A DNA stretch of 64,000 bases from CAIWHR01 sp963726775 (GTDB lineage Bacteria; Pseudomonadota; Gammaproteobacteria; Burkholderiales; Casimicrobiaceae), in the NCBI GenBank assembly GCA_963726775.1, contig CAVSDL010000013.1:1-64000 (forward strand), given 5' to 3'. The position numbers and the translations under genes are program-made. Positions 27,255 through 36,610 of this stretch are shown piece by piece. Under the pieces are notes generated by a model. The model worked only from the letters and a program-made list of their open reading frames with translations, was not told the origin of the DNA and ran no database searches. Every line of letters begins with the position of its first letter. Position 1 is the first letter of the stretch.

Positions 27255-27656
27255 TCAGGGCATCTGGATCTTGCCGCCGCCACCGAGCGCACCGACAGGC
27301 GGCAGCGCGCCGCTTTGCGGGATCACGATCGACGACGACGCCTGGCGCCGCAATTCCATCAATTCGCGCATCGCATGCTCGATGCCGCTCTTCGCCGCCG
27401 CGGCATATTTGGCGACGGCCTCGGCGAGATTCGACGCGTCGATGTCGAAGCTGATGGGAAGCGGCCCCATGTTGGTCATGAGCTGCGCTTCGCCGCTGTA
27501 AATCGTGGCGCGCGACGGGTCTGCAGCGCCGCCGGCGGTCACGGGTACCAGCACGCGGAGGGTGCCGGCCTTGCGATCCGTGTAGACCTCCTCGCGATAG
27601 AGCGCCGCGGCATCGAGTGTGGGCTCGGTAGGACGGTTGGCGGAATCGATGGCCAT
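27255..27656 (-). CDS. Conserved hypothetical protein
   Basis: The 133-residue soluble protein has no signal or membrane segment. I do not recognise a characterised domain. It contains TLRVLVPVT, then YSGEAQLMTNMGPLPISFDIDA and a helix-rich ELMELRRQ stretch before a proline/glycine tail. ATG 27656 has AAAGGA six bases upstream. It is monocistronic, convergent with the LysR gene and divergent from the Bug receptor gene. Confidence 0.75.
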   Translation of the reverse strand: MAIDSANRPTEPTLDAAALYREEVYTDRKAGTLRVLVPVTAGGAADPSRATIYSGEAQLMTNMGPLPISFDIDASNLAEAVAKYAAAAKSGIEHAMRELMELRRQASSSIVIPQSGALPPVGALGGGGKIQMP

Positions 27657-27827
27657 GGGAATCCTTTCGACAGAATCGCAGCCACAATATTACGGTGTGG
27701 CGCCCCGCCCGGCTACCCGGCACCGCTACGCTATCGGTGGAATCGGCGGCTGCGTTGCCGTGGCGCTGCGGATTCGTGTAGATTGACCCGCGTCGCGCCC
27801 CAGCCGGTGCGTGCCCGGAGGCCAGGA

Positions 27828-28799
27828 ATGCAGCACTTTCTCGGGAAGACGATCACCACCGTTGTGGCGGCGCTGGCGTGCGCCTGCGCGTACGCGCAGG
27901 ACTATCCGTCGAAGGCGGTGAAGATCATCGTGCCGTTCGCCGCAGGCGGGCCGGCTGACGTCTACGCGCGTTTCCTCGGCGCGCGCCTGCAGGACGCGCT
28001 GGGGCAGCCGTTTGTCGTCGACGACCGCCCCGGCGCAGGTTCGATCATCGGCACCGATGCGGTCGCGAAGAGCGCGCCCGACGGCTACACGTTGCTGCTG
28101 ATGTCGAACACGCAGACGGTCAACGAATCGCTGGTCCCGAACAAGCCGTACGCGCTGCTGCGCGATTTCGCGCCGGTTGCGCCGATCAACTACTCCGACC
28201 TCGTGCTCGTGGTCCATCCGTCGGTCGCCGCCAACGGCGTTGCCGATCTCATCCGGCTGGCGAAGGCGAGCCCGGGGACGCTCAACTACGCGTCGTCGGG
28301 GCCGGGCACGCCGTATCACATGGCCGGCGAGCTCTTCAAGGCGATGGCCGGCGTCGACATCGTGCACGTGCCGTACAAGGGCAGCTCGGGCGCGCGCACC
28401 GATCTGCTGGGCGGGCAGGTGCAGATGATGTTCGACGCGGTCACGACGATGAGCGAACACGCGCGGTCCGGGCGGGTGAAGGCGCTCGGCACCACCGGCA
28501 AGTCGCGTTCGCCGGTGCTTCCCGGCGTCCCCACGATCGACGAATCGGGCGTCGCCGGTTACGAAGCCGTGATCTGGCTCGGCCTCATCGCCCCGAAGGG
28601 AACACCGGCGCCGATCGTCAACCGCCTCAATGCCGAGATCACGAAAATCGTGAACCGCCCCGAGGTGCGGCAGGAATGGGCGAAGCAGGGTGCGATTCCC
28701 ATGGTGATGACGCCCGACGAGTTCGGCCGGTTCCTGGCCGACGACATCGCCAAGTGGGATCGCATCGTGAAGATCTCGGGCGCGAAGCCCGACCAGTAA
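27828..28799 (+). CDS. Tripartite tricarboxylate transporter substrate-binding protein (Bug family)
   Basis: The 323-residue protein starts with a signal peptide (cleavage after ACAYA near residue 23) and has the Bug/TctC pattern YPSKAVKIIVPFAAGGPADVYAR, PGAGSIIGTDAVAKSAPDGYTLL, and HVPYKGSSGARTDLLGGQVQMMFD. It is a periplasmic receptor for small carboxylates. No TctA/TctB membrane genes are next to it, which is usual for the large betaproteobacterial Bug family. GGAGG lies upstream of ATG 27828. Confidence 0.9.
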   Translation: MQHFLGKTITTVVAALACACAYAQDYPSKAVKIIVPFAAGGPADVYARFLGARLQDALGQPFVVDDRPGAGSIIGTDAVAKSAPDGYTLLLMSNTQTVNESLVPNKPYALLRDFAPVAPINYSDLVLVVHPSVAANGVADLIRLAKASPGTLNYASSGPGTPYHMAGELFKAMAGVDIVHVPYKGSSGARTDLLGGQVQMMFDAVTTMSEHARSGRVKALGTTGKSRSPVLPGVPTIDESGVAGYEAVIWLGLIAPKGTPAPIVNRLNAEITKIVNRPEVRQEWAKQGAIPMVMTPDEFGRFLADDIAKWDRIVKISGAKPDQ

Positions 28800-28830
28800 T
28801 CAGGGGACGCGGCGGGGCGGGCCGCATCCG

Positions 28831-29526
28831 ATGACGCTGACCATCCTGAGCGCGGGCGCCGCGAAGGGCGTCGTTTCCGCGATGAAGCCCCCTTTCGTCG
28901 CCGAAACGGGGGTCGACATCGAAGCCGCCTTCGGCGCCGTCGGCGCGATGAAAGAGAGACTCGCGGCCGGGGAACCCTGCGACCTCGTCATCCTGACGGC
29001 CGCGATGATCGCGACGCTGGAAAAAGACGGGCAGGTAGAGCCGCGGACCGTCGCGCCGCTTGGACGCGTGCGCACCGGCGTCGCGGTCCGTGCGGGCGAA
29101 GCGCTGCCCGATCTTCGCGACAGCATTTCGTTGCGCCGCACGCTGCTGGCTGCGACCGGCATCCTGTTTCCGGACCCGGAGCGGGCCACCGCCGGCATCC
29201 ACTTTGTCTCGGTTCTGGAACGCCTGGGCATCCGCGCCGAAGTGGCCGCGCGCCTGCGAACGTTTCCGAACGGCGCTGCCGCGATGCAGGAGCTCGCGCA
29301 ATCGCGGGGGCGCGGGCTCATCGGCTGCACGCAGATCACCGAGATCATGTACACGCACGGAGTGACGCTGGCCGGGCCGCTCCCGCCCGAGTTCCTGCTC
29401 GCGACGGTCTATGCCGTGGCCGTATGCGCCAAGGCACGGGACCCGGAACTGGCGCGTCGCTTCGCATCGCTGCTGTCCGGTCCCGCATCGCGCGACGCGC
29501 GCGAACGAGGCGGCTTCGAGACCTGA
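28831..29526 (+). CDS. ModA-like substrate-binding domain protein, no signal peptide
   Basis: The 231-residue protein reads as a periplasmic-binding-protein fold of the molybdate-binding type: TILSAGAAKGVVSAMKPPF, FGAVGAMKERLAAGEPCDLVILT, then IGCTQITEIMYTHGVTLAGPLP. The start MTLTILSAGAA begins directly with the first strand, so no export signal is present. It follows the Bug receptor gene by 31 bases, probably in one transcript. Such cytosolic ModA-like proteins occur in Proteobacteria; their role is unclear. Confidence 0.75.
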   Translation: MTLTILSAGAAKGVVSAMKPPFVAETGVDIEAAFGAVGAMKERLAAGEPCDLVILTAAMIATLEKDGQVEPRTVAPLGRVRTGVAVRAGEALPDLRDSISLRRTLLAATGILFPDPERATAGIHFVSVLERLGIRAEVAARLRTFPNGAAAMQELAQSRGRGLIGCTQITEIMYTHGVTLAGPLPPEFLLATVYAVAVCAKARDPELARRFASLLSGPASRDARERGGFET

Positions 29527-29590
29527 CGGACGATGCGCGGCAAACCCCGGCGTTCGTCGGTCGAACGCTGCTGGCCTCGAACGCCCGCGA

Positions 29591-30163
29591 TCACGGCGGT
29601 GGCCGCTTCACCGGGAGGCGGGAAAACAGCATGCGCAATGCGCCGGTGGCGGTCCTGCTCACCAGGCCCGGCTCGTGCAGCATCCGGGTCAGCTCCTGCC
29701 AGCTCGCGAAGCCGAGCAGCACCTTGGCGACAGCCAGCGGCGGTCGCGGGACCTTGCCGTTGAAGGCGGGCGCGAGCGTGCCGCGGATCAATGCGTCCAG
29801 CCGCTCCTCGCTCGCAGCGACCGCGGCCGCGAGCTCCGGCAGCTGCGGCGCGTCGACAGCCATCCACCGCCACCAGGGAGCGTAATAGGCGTGCTGGCCA
29901 TACACGGCGTCGACCAGGCGTCCCATTCGAAGATCGAAGTCGGGCTGCTCCAGAATGACACGTTCGTCGATACGCGGCGCCGCACGCGAGACCTCGGCCA
30001 GGCATGCGCCAACAAGCGCGGCGCGCGTCGGAAAATGCTTGTAGACGGTCGGCACCGCAACGCCGGCACGCTGCGCCGCTTCCGCGTGCGTCGTCGCGGT
30101 TCCGCCTCGTTCCGCGTGGATCTGGACCGACGCTGCGACGATGCGGCGCGTGGTCTCCGCCAT
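29591..30163 (-). CDS. TetR-family transcriptional regulator
   Basis: The 190-residue protein has an N-terminal TetR HTH (RRIVAASVQIHAERGG...THAEAAQRAGVAVPTVYKHFPTRAALV, residues 5-52) and an all-helical ligand domain. Its target is unknown; the neighbouring ModA-like gene is convergent. An A/T-rich promoter at 30260-30288 precedes it, which may also hold an operator for self-control. Confidence 0.85.
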   Translation of the reverse strand: MAETTRRIVAASVQIHAERGGTATTHAEAAQRAGVAVPTVYKHFPTRAALVGACLAEVSRAAPRIDERVILEQPDFDLRMGRLVDAVYGQHAYYAPWWRWMAVDAPQLPELAAAVAASEERLDALIRGTLAPAFNGKVPRPPLAVAKVLLGFASWQELTRMLHEPGLVSRTATGALRMLFSRLPVKRPPP

Positions 30164-30259
30164 GGCGTCTTTGCGAACGGCACTGCGGTACCGCCGTGGG
30201 CGCGGCTTCGCTCCCGGCGACCCGGCAGCGACAGAATTAAGAGTATTGGCTATATATTA

Positions 30260-30288
30260 ATGTTACTGATATTATGTTGAAATGTAAA
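30260..30288 (-). promoter_or_regulatory. Candidate promoter of the TetR gene
   Basis: Minus-strand TTTACA (5 of 6 to TTGACA) at 30288-30283, a 17-base spacer and TAACAT (4 of 6 to TATAAT) at 30265-30260. The surrounding 60 bases are strongly A/T-rich compared with the rest of the window. Confidence 0.45.
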
Positions 30289-30370
30289 TGCTCCGGCCAG
30301 CCGCGCCAGATGTTGACTTGCAAGACGTTGTCTCCCGTTTCCCGGCGGGACCATCGATTTCCAGGGCGTT

Positions 30371-30445
30371 GCGGTCCCCGCGAAGGCGGGACCCGGGGAG
30401 GATCGACGCAAGCCACTGGATTCCCGCGTGCGCGGGAACGACGAT
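30371..30445. repeat. Palindromic dispersed repeat, copy 1
   Basis: Two hairpins (TCCCCGCGAAGGCGGGA and TTCCCGCGTGCGCGGGAA) are joined by a linker containing CACTGGA. A closely similar unit lies at 52235-52309. This composite is a common REP-like intergenic element in betaproteobacteria. The 301-base gap 30164-30464 holds only this repeat and the TetR promoter. Confidence 0.7.
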
Positions 30446-30464
30446 ACCCTTGCCAAGCCGTCGA

Positions 30465-31151
30465 TCAGTGCAGCTTTGCCGCCGCGCCGCAGCACTGCTT
30501 GAACTTTTTTCCACTGCCGCACGGACAAGGATCGTTGCGCCCGGTTTTCGGCGTCGCGCGACGCACGGTCTCCGGCGGCGTGCGCAGCGCCTCCCAGTAT
30601 TCGCGAACGTCGACGATCGCGTTGGCCAGGCCGTCTTCGCACGCTTTCACCAGTCTCCGCCATTCATCGGGTCTGAAGGCGCGCCGTTCCTTGGCCGGCA
30701 ACTCGCCGGCGAGGACCACGAACGGATAGAGCAGTTCATCCACTTCGTCCGGATCGCCGCGCTCGAACCAGTCGACCGGCGACAGGCCGACGCCATCCAG
30801 ATATCCGCCGCACCACGTGGCGTAGTCCTTGTCGGTGCCGTCCGGCCCGTACAGGATCAGTTCGAAGCCGTCCCGCGCGACTTCCGCCGTGGCCTGCCTG
30901 CGGAAGCGCATCACCAGGTCCAGCGTCTCGCGCTTTTCCGTGTCGCTCGCGAACTCGGGGTTTTCGCCCAGCGCGGCGGACATCCATTCCGATGGCACGG
31001 CCGGTTCCGGCCCGCTCGCGATGGCGTAGAAAAGGCCCTGCAACGCGTCCAGCGGCATTGCCTCGCCGCGGCGCGGCTCGGAATCGAGGAGCGCCTCGAG
31101 CCGATCGAGTTCGGCCGGAGTCAGCGGCGCCATGGAGTCAAGCGTTGTCAT
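30465..31151 (-). CDS. UPF0149 (YecA) family protein with C-terminal SEC-C zinc motif
   Basis: The 228-residue protein has a UPF0149 domain (MPLDALQGLFYAIASGPEP through DEVDELLYPFVVLAGELP) and ends with the SEC-C motif RNDPCPCGSGKKFKQCCG, a CxCx8CC zinc-binding tail as in SecA. Such tails often contact ribosomes or SecB-like partners. ATG 31151 has AAGGA upstream; the extension to 31181 adds no conserved sequence. Its cellular role is not established. Confidence 0.87.
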   Translation of the reverse strand: MTTLDSMAPLTPAELDRLEALLDSEPRRGEAMPLDALQGLFYAIASGPEPAVPSEWMSAALGENPEFASDTEKRETLDLVMRFRRQATAEVARDGFELILYGPDGTDKDYATWCGGYLDGVGLSPVDWFERGDPDEVDELLYPFVVLAGELPAKERRAFRPDEWRRLVKACEDGLANAIVDVREYWEALRTPPETVRRATPKTGRNDPCPCGSGKKFKQCCGAAAKLH

Positions 31152-31257
31152 GCGGAGTCCTTCCGCCTGCGCCGGCCGCACAGTGCGGACGCATCGGGGC
31201 AGATTTCCATTATGAGGTAATCTGCGGGCGGTTCGAACTCGCGCCGATCCCTATCCG

Positions 31258-32187
31258 ATGCGCCCCCCTTCCAAGGCTCGCTCAAGACCCCTGCGCATTT
31301 CGGTCGCCATCGGCGTCCTCGCCCTGGTCGCCGGCGGCTGCATCGGTCTCGCGCAGGAGGAACGCGAACTCCTGTTCCGCCCGACCCGCGCCGACGCGGG
31401 TTGGTACGGCGGCGTGCCTGCCGCGGTGCAGGACGTGTACCTGCCCGTCGGACCCGGCGGGAGCCAGCGGATGCACGCCTGGTGGTGGCCGGATGACCAA
31501 CCGCGCGCGCCGGTCGTGCTCTATCTCCATGGCGCGCGCTGGAACCTCACGGGGCACTTCAATCGCATCGCGCAACTGCGGCGGTTCGGGTTTTCCGTGT
31601 TCGCGATCGACTATCGCGGCTTCGGCCGGAGCGACGGCGACCTGCCCTCCGAAGCCACCGTGTACGAGGATGCACGCGCCGCGTGGCAGTGGTTGGCGAC
31701 CAAGGAGCCCGATCCGTCGCGACGCTTCATCTACGGCCATTCGCTGGGCGGTGCCGTCGCCGTGGATCTCGCCGTGCAGCTGGCGAACGACGGTGCGGGT
31801 GCGCGCGGCCTGATCGTCGAATCGTCGTTCACATCGCTGGCCGACATGGCGTCCGAGGTGAGCCACGGCTGGCTCCCCGTCGGGCTGTTGACGCAGAAGT
31901 TCGACTCGATCGGGAAAATAGGGCATGTTCGGACGCCCGTGCTGGTGGTGCATGGCGCCAGCGATCGGTATGTGCCGATGCGCTTCAGCGAAGCCCTTTA
32001 CGCCGCGGCTTCCGCGCCGAAGAAACTGCTGCTGGTGCAGAACGGAACCCACAACAACAGCATGTGGCAAGGCGACGCCGACTACCTGCGGGCGCTGGTC
32101 GAGCTCTTCGATCTCGGCGCGACTCTGCGGCGCGATGGCTCGGCCGATCGGCCGCTCCGCGCGGGTCCGACTCCCGCCAAAGGCTGA
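31258..32187 (+). CDS. Membrane-anchored alpha/beta hydrolase
   Basis: The 309-residue protein has a hydrophobic N-terminal anchor (about residues 13-28, ending in AGGC, an atypical lipobox) and an alpha/beta hydrolase domain. VLYLHGARWNL is the oxyanion region, GHSLGG holds the nucleophilic serine, and GASDRYVP and GTHNNS hold the likely acid and histidine. The sequence resembles the BEM46/YfhR group. Substrate unknown. It stands alone on the plus strand. Confidence 0.82.
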   Translation: MRPPSKARSRPLRISVAIGVLALVAGGCIGLAQEERELLFRPTRADAGWYGGVPAAVQDVYLPVGPGGSQRMHAWWWPDDQPRAPVVLYLHGARWNLTGHFNRIAQLRRFGFSVFAIDYRGFGRSDGDLPSEATVYEDARAAWQWLATKEPDPSRRFIYGHSLGGAVAVDLAVQLANDGAGARGLIVESSFTSLADMASEVSHGWLPVGLLTQKFDSIGKIGHVRTPVLVVHGASDRYVPMRFSEALYAAASAPKKLLLVQNGTHNNSMWQGDADYLRALVELFDLGATLRRDGSADRPLRAGPTPAKG

Positions 32188-32392
32188 GTGGAAACGCCGG
32201 GGCGCCCGGCGATCGATGCGCGCCGGAGCGCGCGTCCCGACGATCACGAAGCCGGTCAACGGATGTGCCCGACCCGCGTTATAGTTGCTGCGGGTACCGG
32301 CCGCATTCTCCGCGCCGTGGAATTCCGGTGGCACGCATGAACTTGACGCGACGCGGCGCGTCCAACCTACCTCACGTGGAGGAGGGCCTGCC

Positions 32393-32950
32393 GTGAAGAA
32401 GCTAGCGCTTGCACTCGTCGGAATGTTCGCCGCAGCCTGCATCGCCGACGCGGCGTTGGCGCAACGCGGCGGTGGCGGCGGTCGTGGTGGCTACACCGGC
32501 GGCGGACAAGGCGGCGGCTCCTGGCAAGGCGGCAGTGGCGGCTGGCACGGCGGAAGCGGCGGCTGGCATGGCGGCTATTCGGGTTGGCGCGGCGGATATT
32601 GGGGCGGCGGGTGGTATGGCGGCAACGTTGGCCTGTACTTCGGCTTTCCGGGGTATTGGTGGCCGGGCTACTACGGCGCTCCGTATTATGACTACGGGTA
32701 TCCCTATGCCTCCGCGCCCTACCCGGCCTACGCCCAGCAGGAGCCCGTCGTTTACGTCCAGCAGCCGCAGGCGGGCGCTCCCGCCAGTCCGCCGGTAACG
32801 GCCCCGGCGAATGCACCAGCGGTCTCCTGGTTCTACTGCGTCGATCCCCCCGGATACTACCCCTACGTCCAGAGCTGCTCGAAGGCCTGGATGCGGGTCG
32901 TGCCGGACCCGACGCAGCCTCCCCCCGGACCTGTCGAGCAGCCGCGCTGA
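32393..32950 (+). CDS. Glycine/tyrosine-rich exported protein
   Basis: The 185-residue protein has a signal peptide (VKKLALALVGMFAAACIADAALA, cleavage near 23). A long low-complexity stretch of GGSGGWHGG-like repeats follows, then a Tyr/Pro-rich part, then a conserved-looking end YCVDPPGYYPYVQSC. The two cysteines in that end may form a disulfide. GTG 32393 with GGAGGAGGG upstream is preferred over the frame's earlier starts. A glycine-zipper lipoprotein gene follows 16 bases later. Function unknown; an outer-envelope location is likely. Confidence 0.8.
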   Translation: MKKLALALVGMFAAACIADAALAQRGGGGGRGGYTGGGQGGGSWQGGSGGWHGGSGGWHGGYSGWRGGYWGGGWYGGNVGLYFGFPGYWWPGYYGAPYYDYGYPYASAPYPAYAQQEPVVYVQQPQAGAPASPPVTAPANAPAVSWFYCVDPPGYYPYVQSCSKAWMRVVPDPTQPPPGPVEQPR

Positions 32951-32966
32951 CGCGGACGGCCAGGTC

Positions 32967-33539
32967 ATGAAAGTGCGAGCCATTGCGCTGCCGCTGGTAG
33001 CCACCGCGCTGTTGGGCGCCTGTGCCACCGTGCCCAGCGGCCCCGCGGTCATGGCGTTGCCCGGGACCGGCAAGAGCTTCGACGCGTTCCAGCGCGACGG
33101 AATGGCGTGCCAGCAGTTCGCGAGCGTGGCCGTGGGCGGTGCGGCGCCGGGTCAGGCAGCGGCCGACAGTGCAGTCTCGAGTGCTGTGGCCGGCGCGGCA
33201 ATCGGCGCCGCCGCCGGCGCGATCATCGGATCCGCGACGGGCCAGGCAGGGCAGGGCGCGGCGATCGGCGCCGGCACGGGCCTCCTGTTCGGCAGCGCGG
33301 CGGGCAGCAATGCCGCCGGCTTGACCTACTACGAGATGCAGCGCCGTTACGACATGGCGTACCTGCAATGCATGTACGCCAGGGGCAATCAGGTTCCCGT
33401 CCGAACGGGTTTCCGCGGCCCGACCGCGGCCGTCCAGCCAGGCTATCCGCCGCCGACCGCGTCGCCGCCGAATTACCCGCTGCCCAACACCCCGCCGCCG
33501 GGTTACCCGCCGCCCAATACCCCGCCACCGCGGGTGTAA
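32967..33539 (+). CDS. Glycine-zipper lipoprotein
   Basis: The 190-residue protein has a lipobox LLGAC at residues 15-19. A glycine-zipper region follows at about 70-118 (AGAAIGAAAGAIIGSATGQAG), of the kind that packs in or against the outer membrane. The C-terminus is a run of PPP-G/N-Y/T repeats. It is likely an outer-membrane-associated lipoprotein of the envelope. It is co-directional with and 16 bases behind the glycine-rich protein gene, suggesting a shared transcript. Confidence 0.82.
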   Translation: MKVRAIALPLVATALLGACATVPSGPAVMALPGTGKSFDAFQRDGMACQQFASVAVGGAAPGQAAADSAVSSAVAGAAIGAAAGAIIGSATGQAGQGAAIGAGTGLLFGSAAGSNAAGLTYYEMQRRYDMAYLQCMYARGNQVPVRTGFRGPTAAVQPGYPPPTASPPNYPLPNTPPPGYPPPNTPPPRV

Positions 33540-33664
33540 GCACGACGCAAGGTGCCGCGGTTTCGGGCCGCGCGCGCTGGCGCGACGGCGCATAGTCCGC
33601 CTCCACGCGCGCCTCGCTCCCGACACGCGGGCGCGCCCCTCGGCCGTGAGTCGCCGGCCGGTTC

Positions 33665-35284
<1,620 letters not shown>

Positions 35285-35548
35285 CGATTCCGGTCGGCGG
35301 CGGCGACAGGCCGCGGCGCGATGCTGGAAAACAAATGCCGCCGGCCGGGAGCGGCGGGCGGCAAGGCGGGCAATTATAGCAATTGCGCGCGGTGGCTTCG
35401 GTCTGCCCGACGTCCCGTCCGAATCGGAGCACGCAGGTTCTGCGCCGCACTCTGGCGCGGAAGCGCGCGCAGTTGCCGGATCACTGGCTCGATGGCTCGG
35501 CTTGGCGCAGTCGCAACGACCTACCGACGCGATCCGCCGGCGTCCGCT

Positions 35549-36109
35549 TCAGCGCATCACGTTGCGTTCGATCCACTGCGCGTAGGCCTGAAGGAACTTG
35601 ACCAGAAACTCGCGCGTCGATTCGTTGATGAGCACGCCCTTGTCGTCGAAGAAGCCGGCGCCACCGCCGAGGTACGCCTCCGGCTGGGACATCGCGGGCA
35701 CGTTCAGGAACACCAGCGACTGCCGCAGGTGGTGATTGGCCCCGAACCCGCCGATTGCGCCGGGGGAGACGCTGACGATGGCGCCCGGCTTGCCGCTCCA
35801 TACGCTCTTGCCGTAAGGGCGCGAGCCGACATCGATGGCGTTCTTCAGCACGCCGGGCACCGACCGGTTGTATTCGGGGGTCACGAACAGCAGCGCGTCC
35901 GCTTGCGCGATCCGTTCCTTGAAGTCGCGCACCGCCGGCGGCGCGTCTGCCTCGCGGTCCTGGTCGAACAGCGGGAGGCCGCCGATCTCGACGATGCCGA
36001 GCTTCAGCGTCGCCGGTGCGAGTCCGGCCAGCGCATGCGCCATCTTGCGATTGAGAGAGTCCTTGCGCAGGCTGCCGACAAGGACGGCGACTTGATATGC
36101 GGTGGTCAT
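35549..36109 (-). CDS. NADPH-dependent FMN reductase (ChrR/azoreductase-like)
   Basis: The 186-residue flavodoxin-fold protein shows VGSLRKDSLNRKMAHALAGL (phosphate-binding loop), FVTPEYNRSVPGVLKNAID (flavin contact, the PEYN motif) and VSPGAIGGFGANHHLRQ. These are typical of ChrR/YieF-type soluble quinone, chromate or FMN reductases. ATG 36109 starts the domain; the longer frame is a shadow extension. It is followed upstream on the same strand by a HicA-like gene. Confidence 0.88.
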   Translation of the reverse strand: MTTAYQVAVLVGSLRKDSLNRKMAHALAGLAPATLKLGIVEIGGLPLFDQDREADAPPAVRDFKERIAQADALLFVTPEYNRSVPGVLKNAIDVGSRPYGKSVWSGKPGAIVSVSPGAIGGFGANHHLRQSLVFLNVPAMSQPEAYLGGGAGFFDDKGVLINESTREFLVKFLQAYAQWIERNVMR

Positions 36110-36173
36110 GATTGTCCGTTCCGCGGCGTGCGATCGCCGCCAGGTGTCTCGAATGATCGGTCGAGGGTGTCCA

Positions 36174-36455
36174 TCACGTCGTTTTTCCGGCCTGGTACAG
36201 AGAGGGCGTGACGCGCGCATGCGCCAGGTATTCGCGCAGGTGCATGATGTCCTGCCGGCCGAGCGCATTGCCGCCATGCGGCCGGTGCAGGATGCCTTCG
36301 TGGCCGTTGAGCTTGACGCGAACGCGCGTGCCGGCGAGCGATTCGACGACGGCCCCGAGATGTCGCAGCAGGGATTCGATTTCCCGCCACTGGATGTTGC
36401 CGTTGACGGGATCCTGGAAGATCGCCTTGATCAGGTTTTCGTGTTTGTGGCTCAT
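36174..36455 (-). CDS. HicA-family-like small protein
   Basis: The 93-residue protein contains a dsRBD-like HicA/YcfA fold pattern: NIQWREIESLLRHLGAVVES, RVRVKLNGHEGILHRPH, and DIMHLREYLAHARV. At the place where canonical HicA toxins have a catalytic histidine (GSxH or GSHH), this protein has GTRVRV. It is also longer than the usual HicA of about 60 residues. No hicB antitoxin gene is adjacent. ATG 36455 begins the recognisable domain. It may be a non-toxic family member. Confidence 0.72.
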   Translation of the reverse strand: MSHKHENLIKAIFQDPVNGNIQWREIESLLRHLGAVVESLAGTRVRVKLNGHEGILHRPHGGNALGRQDIMHLREYLAHARVTPSLYQAGKTT

Positions 36456-36610
36456 GGAAATGGGGTTCTGCGGGGCGCGGTTCGGGATTCCGGCGCGGCG
36501 GGTCAGGCCGGCCGGAGATTTCCGGAATCTTATCCTGCCCGTATCACTTGCGCACAGGGTGCGAGCAGGCCCTAGACTATCGCTGCCGCGGAGTCCTGGT
36601 TCCGTCAGCG

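Noticed and set aside
32460..32620. Possible CRISPR-like direct repeats in the glycine-rich gene
   Set aside because: They are codon repeats encoding Gly-Gly-Ser/Trp-His blocks, without unique spacers.
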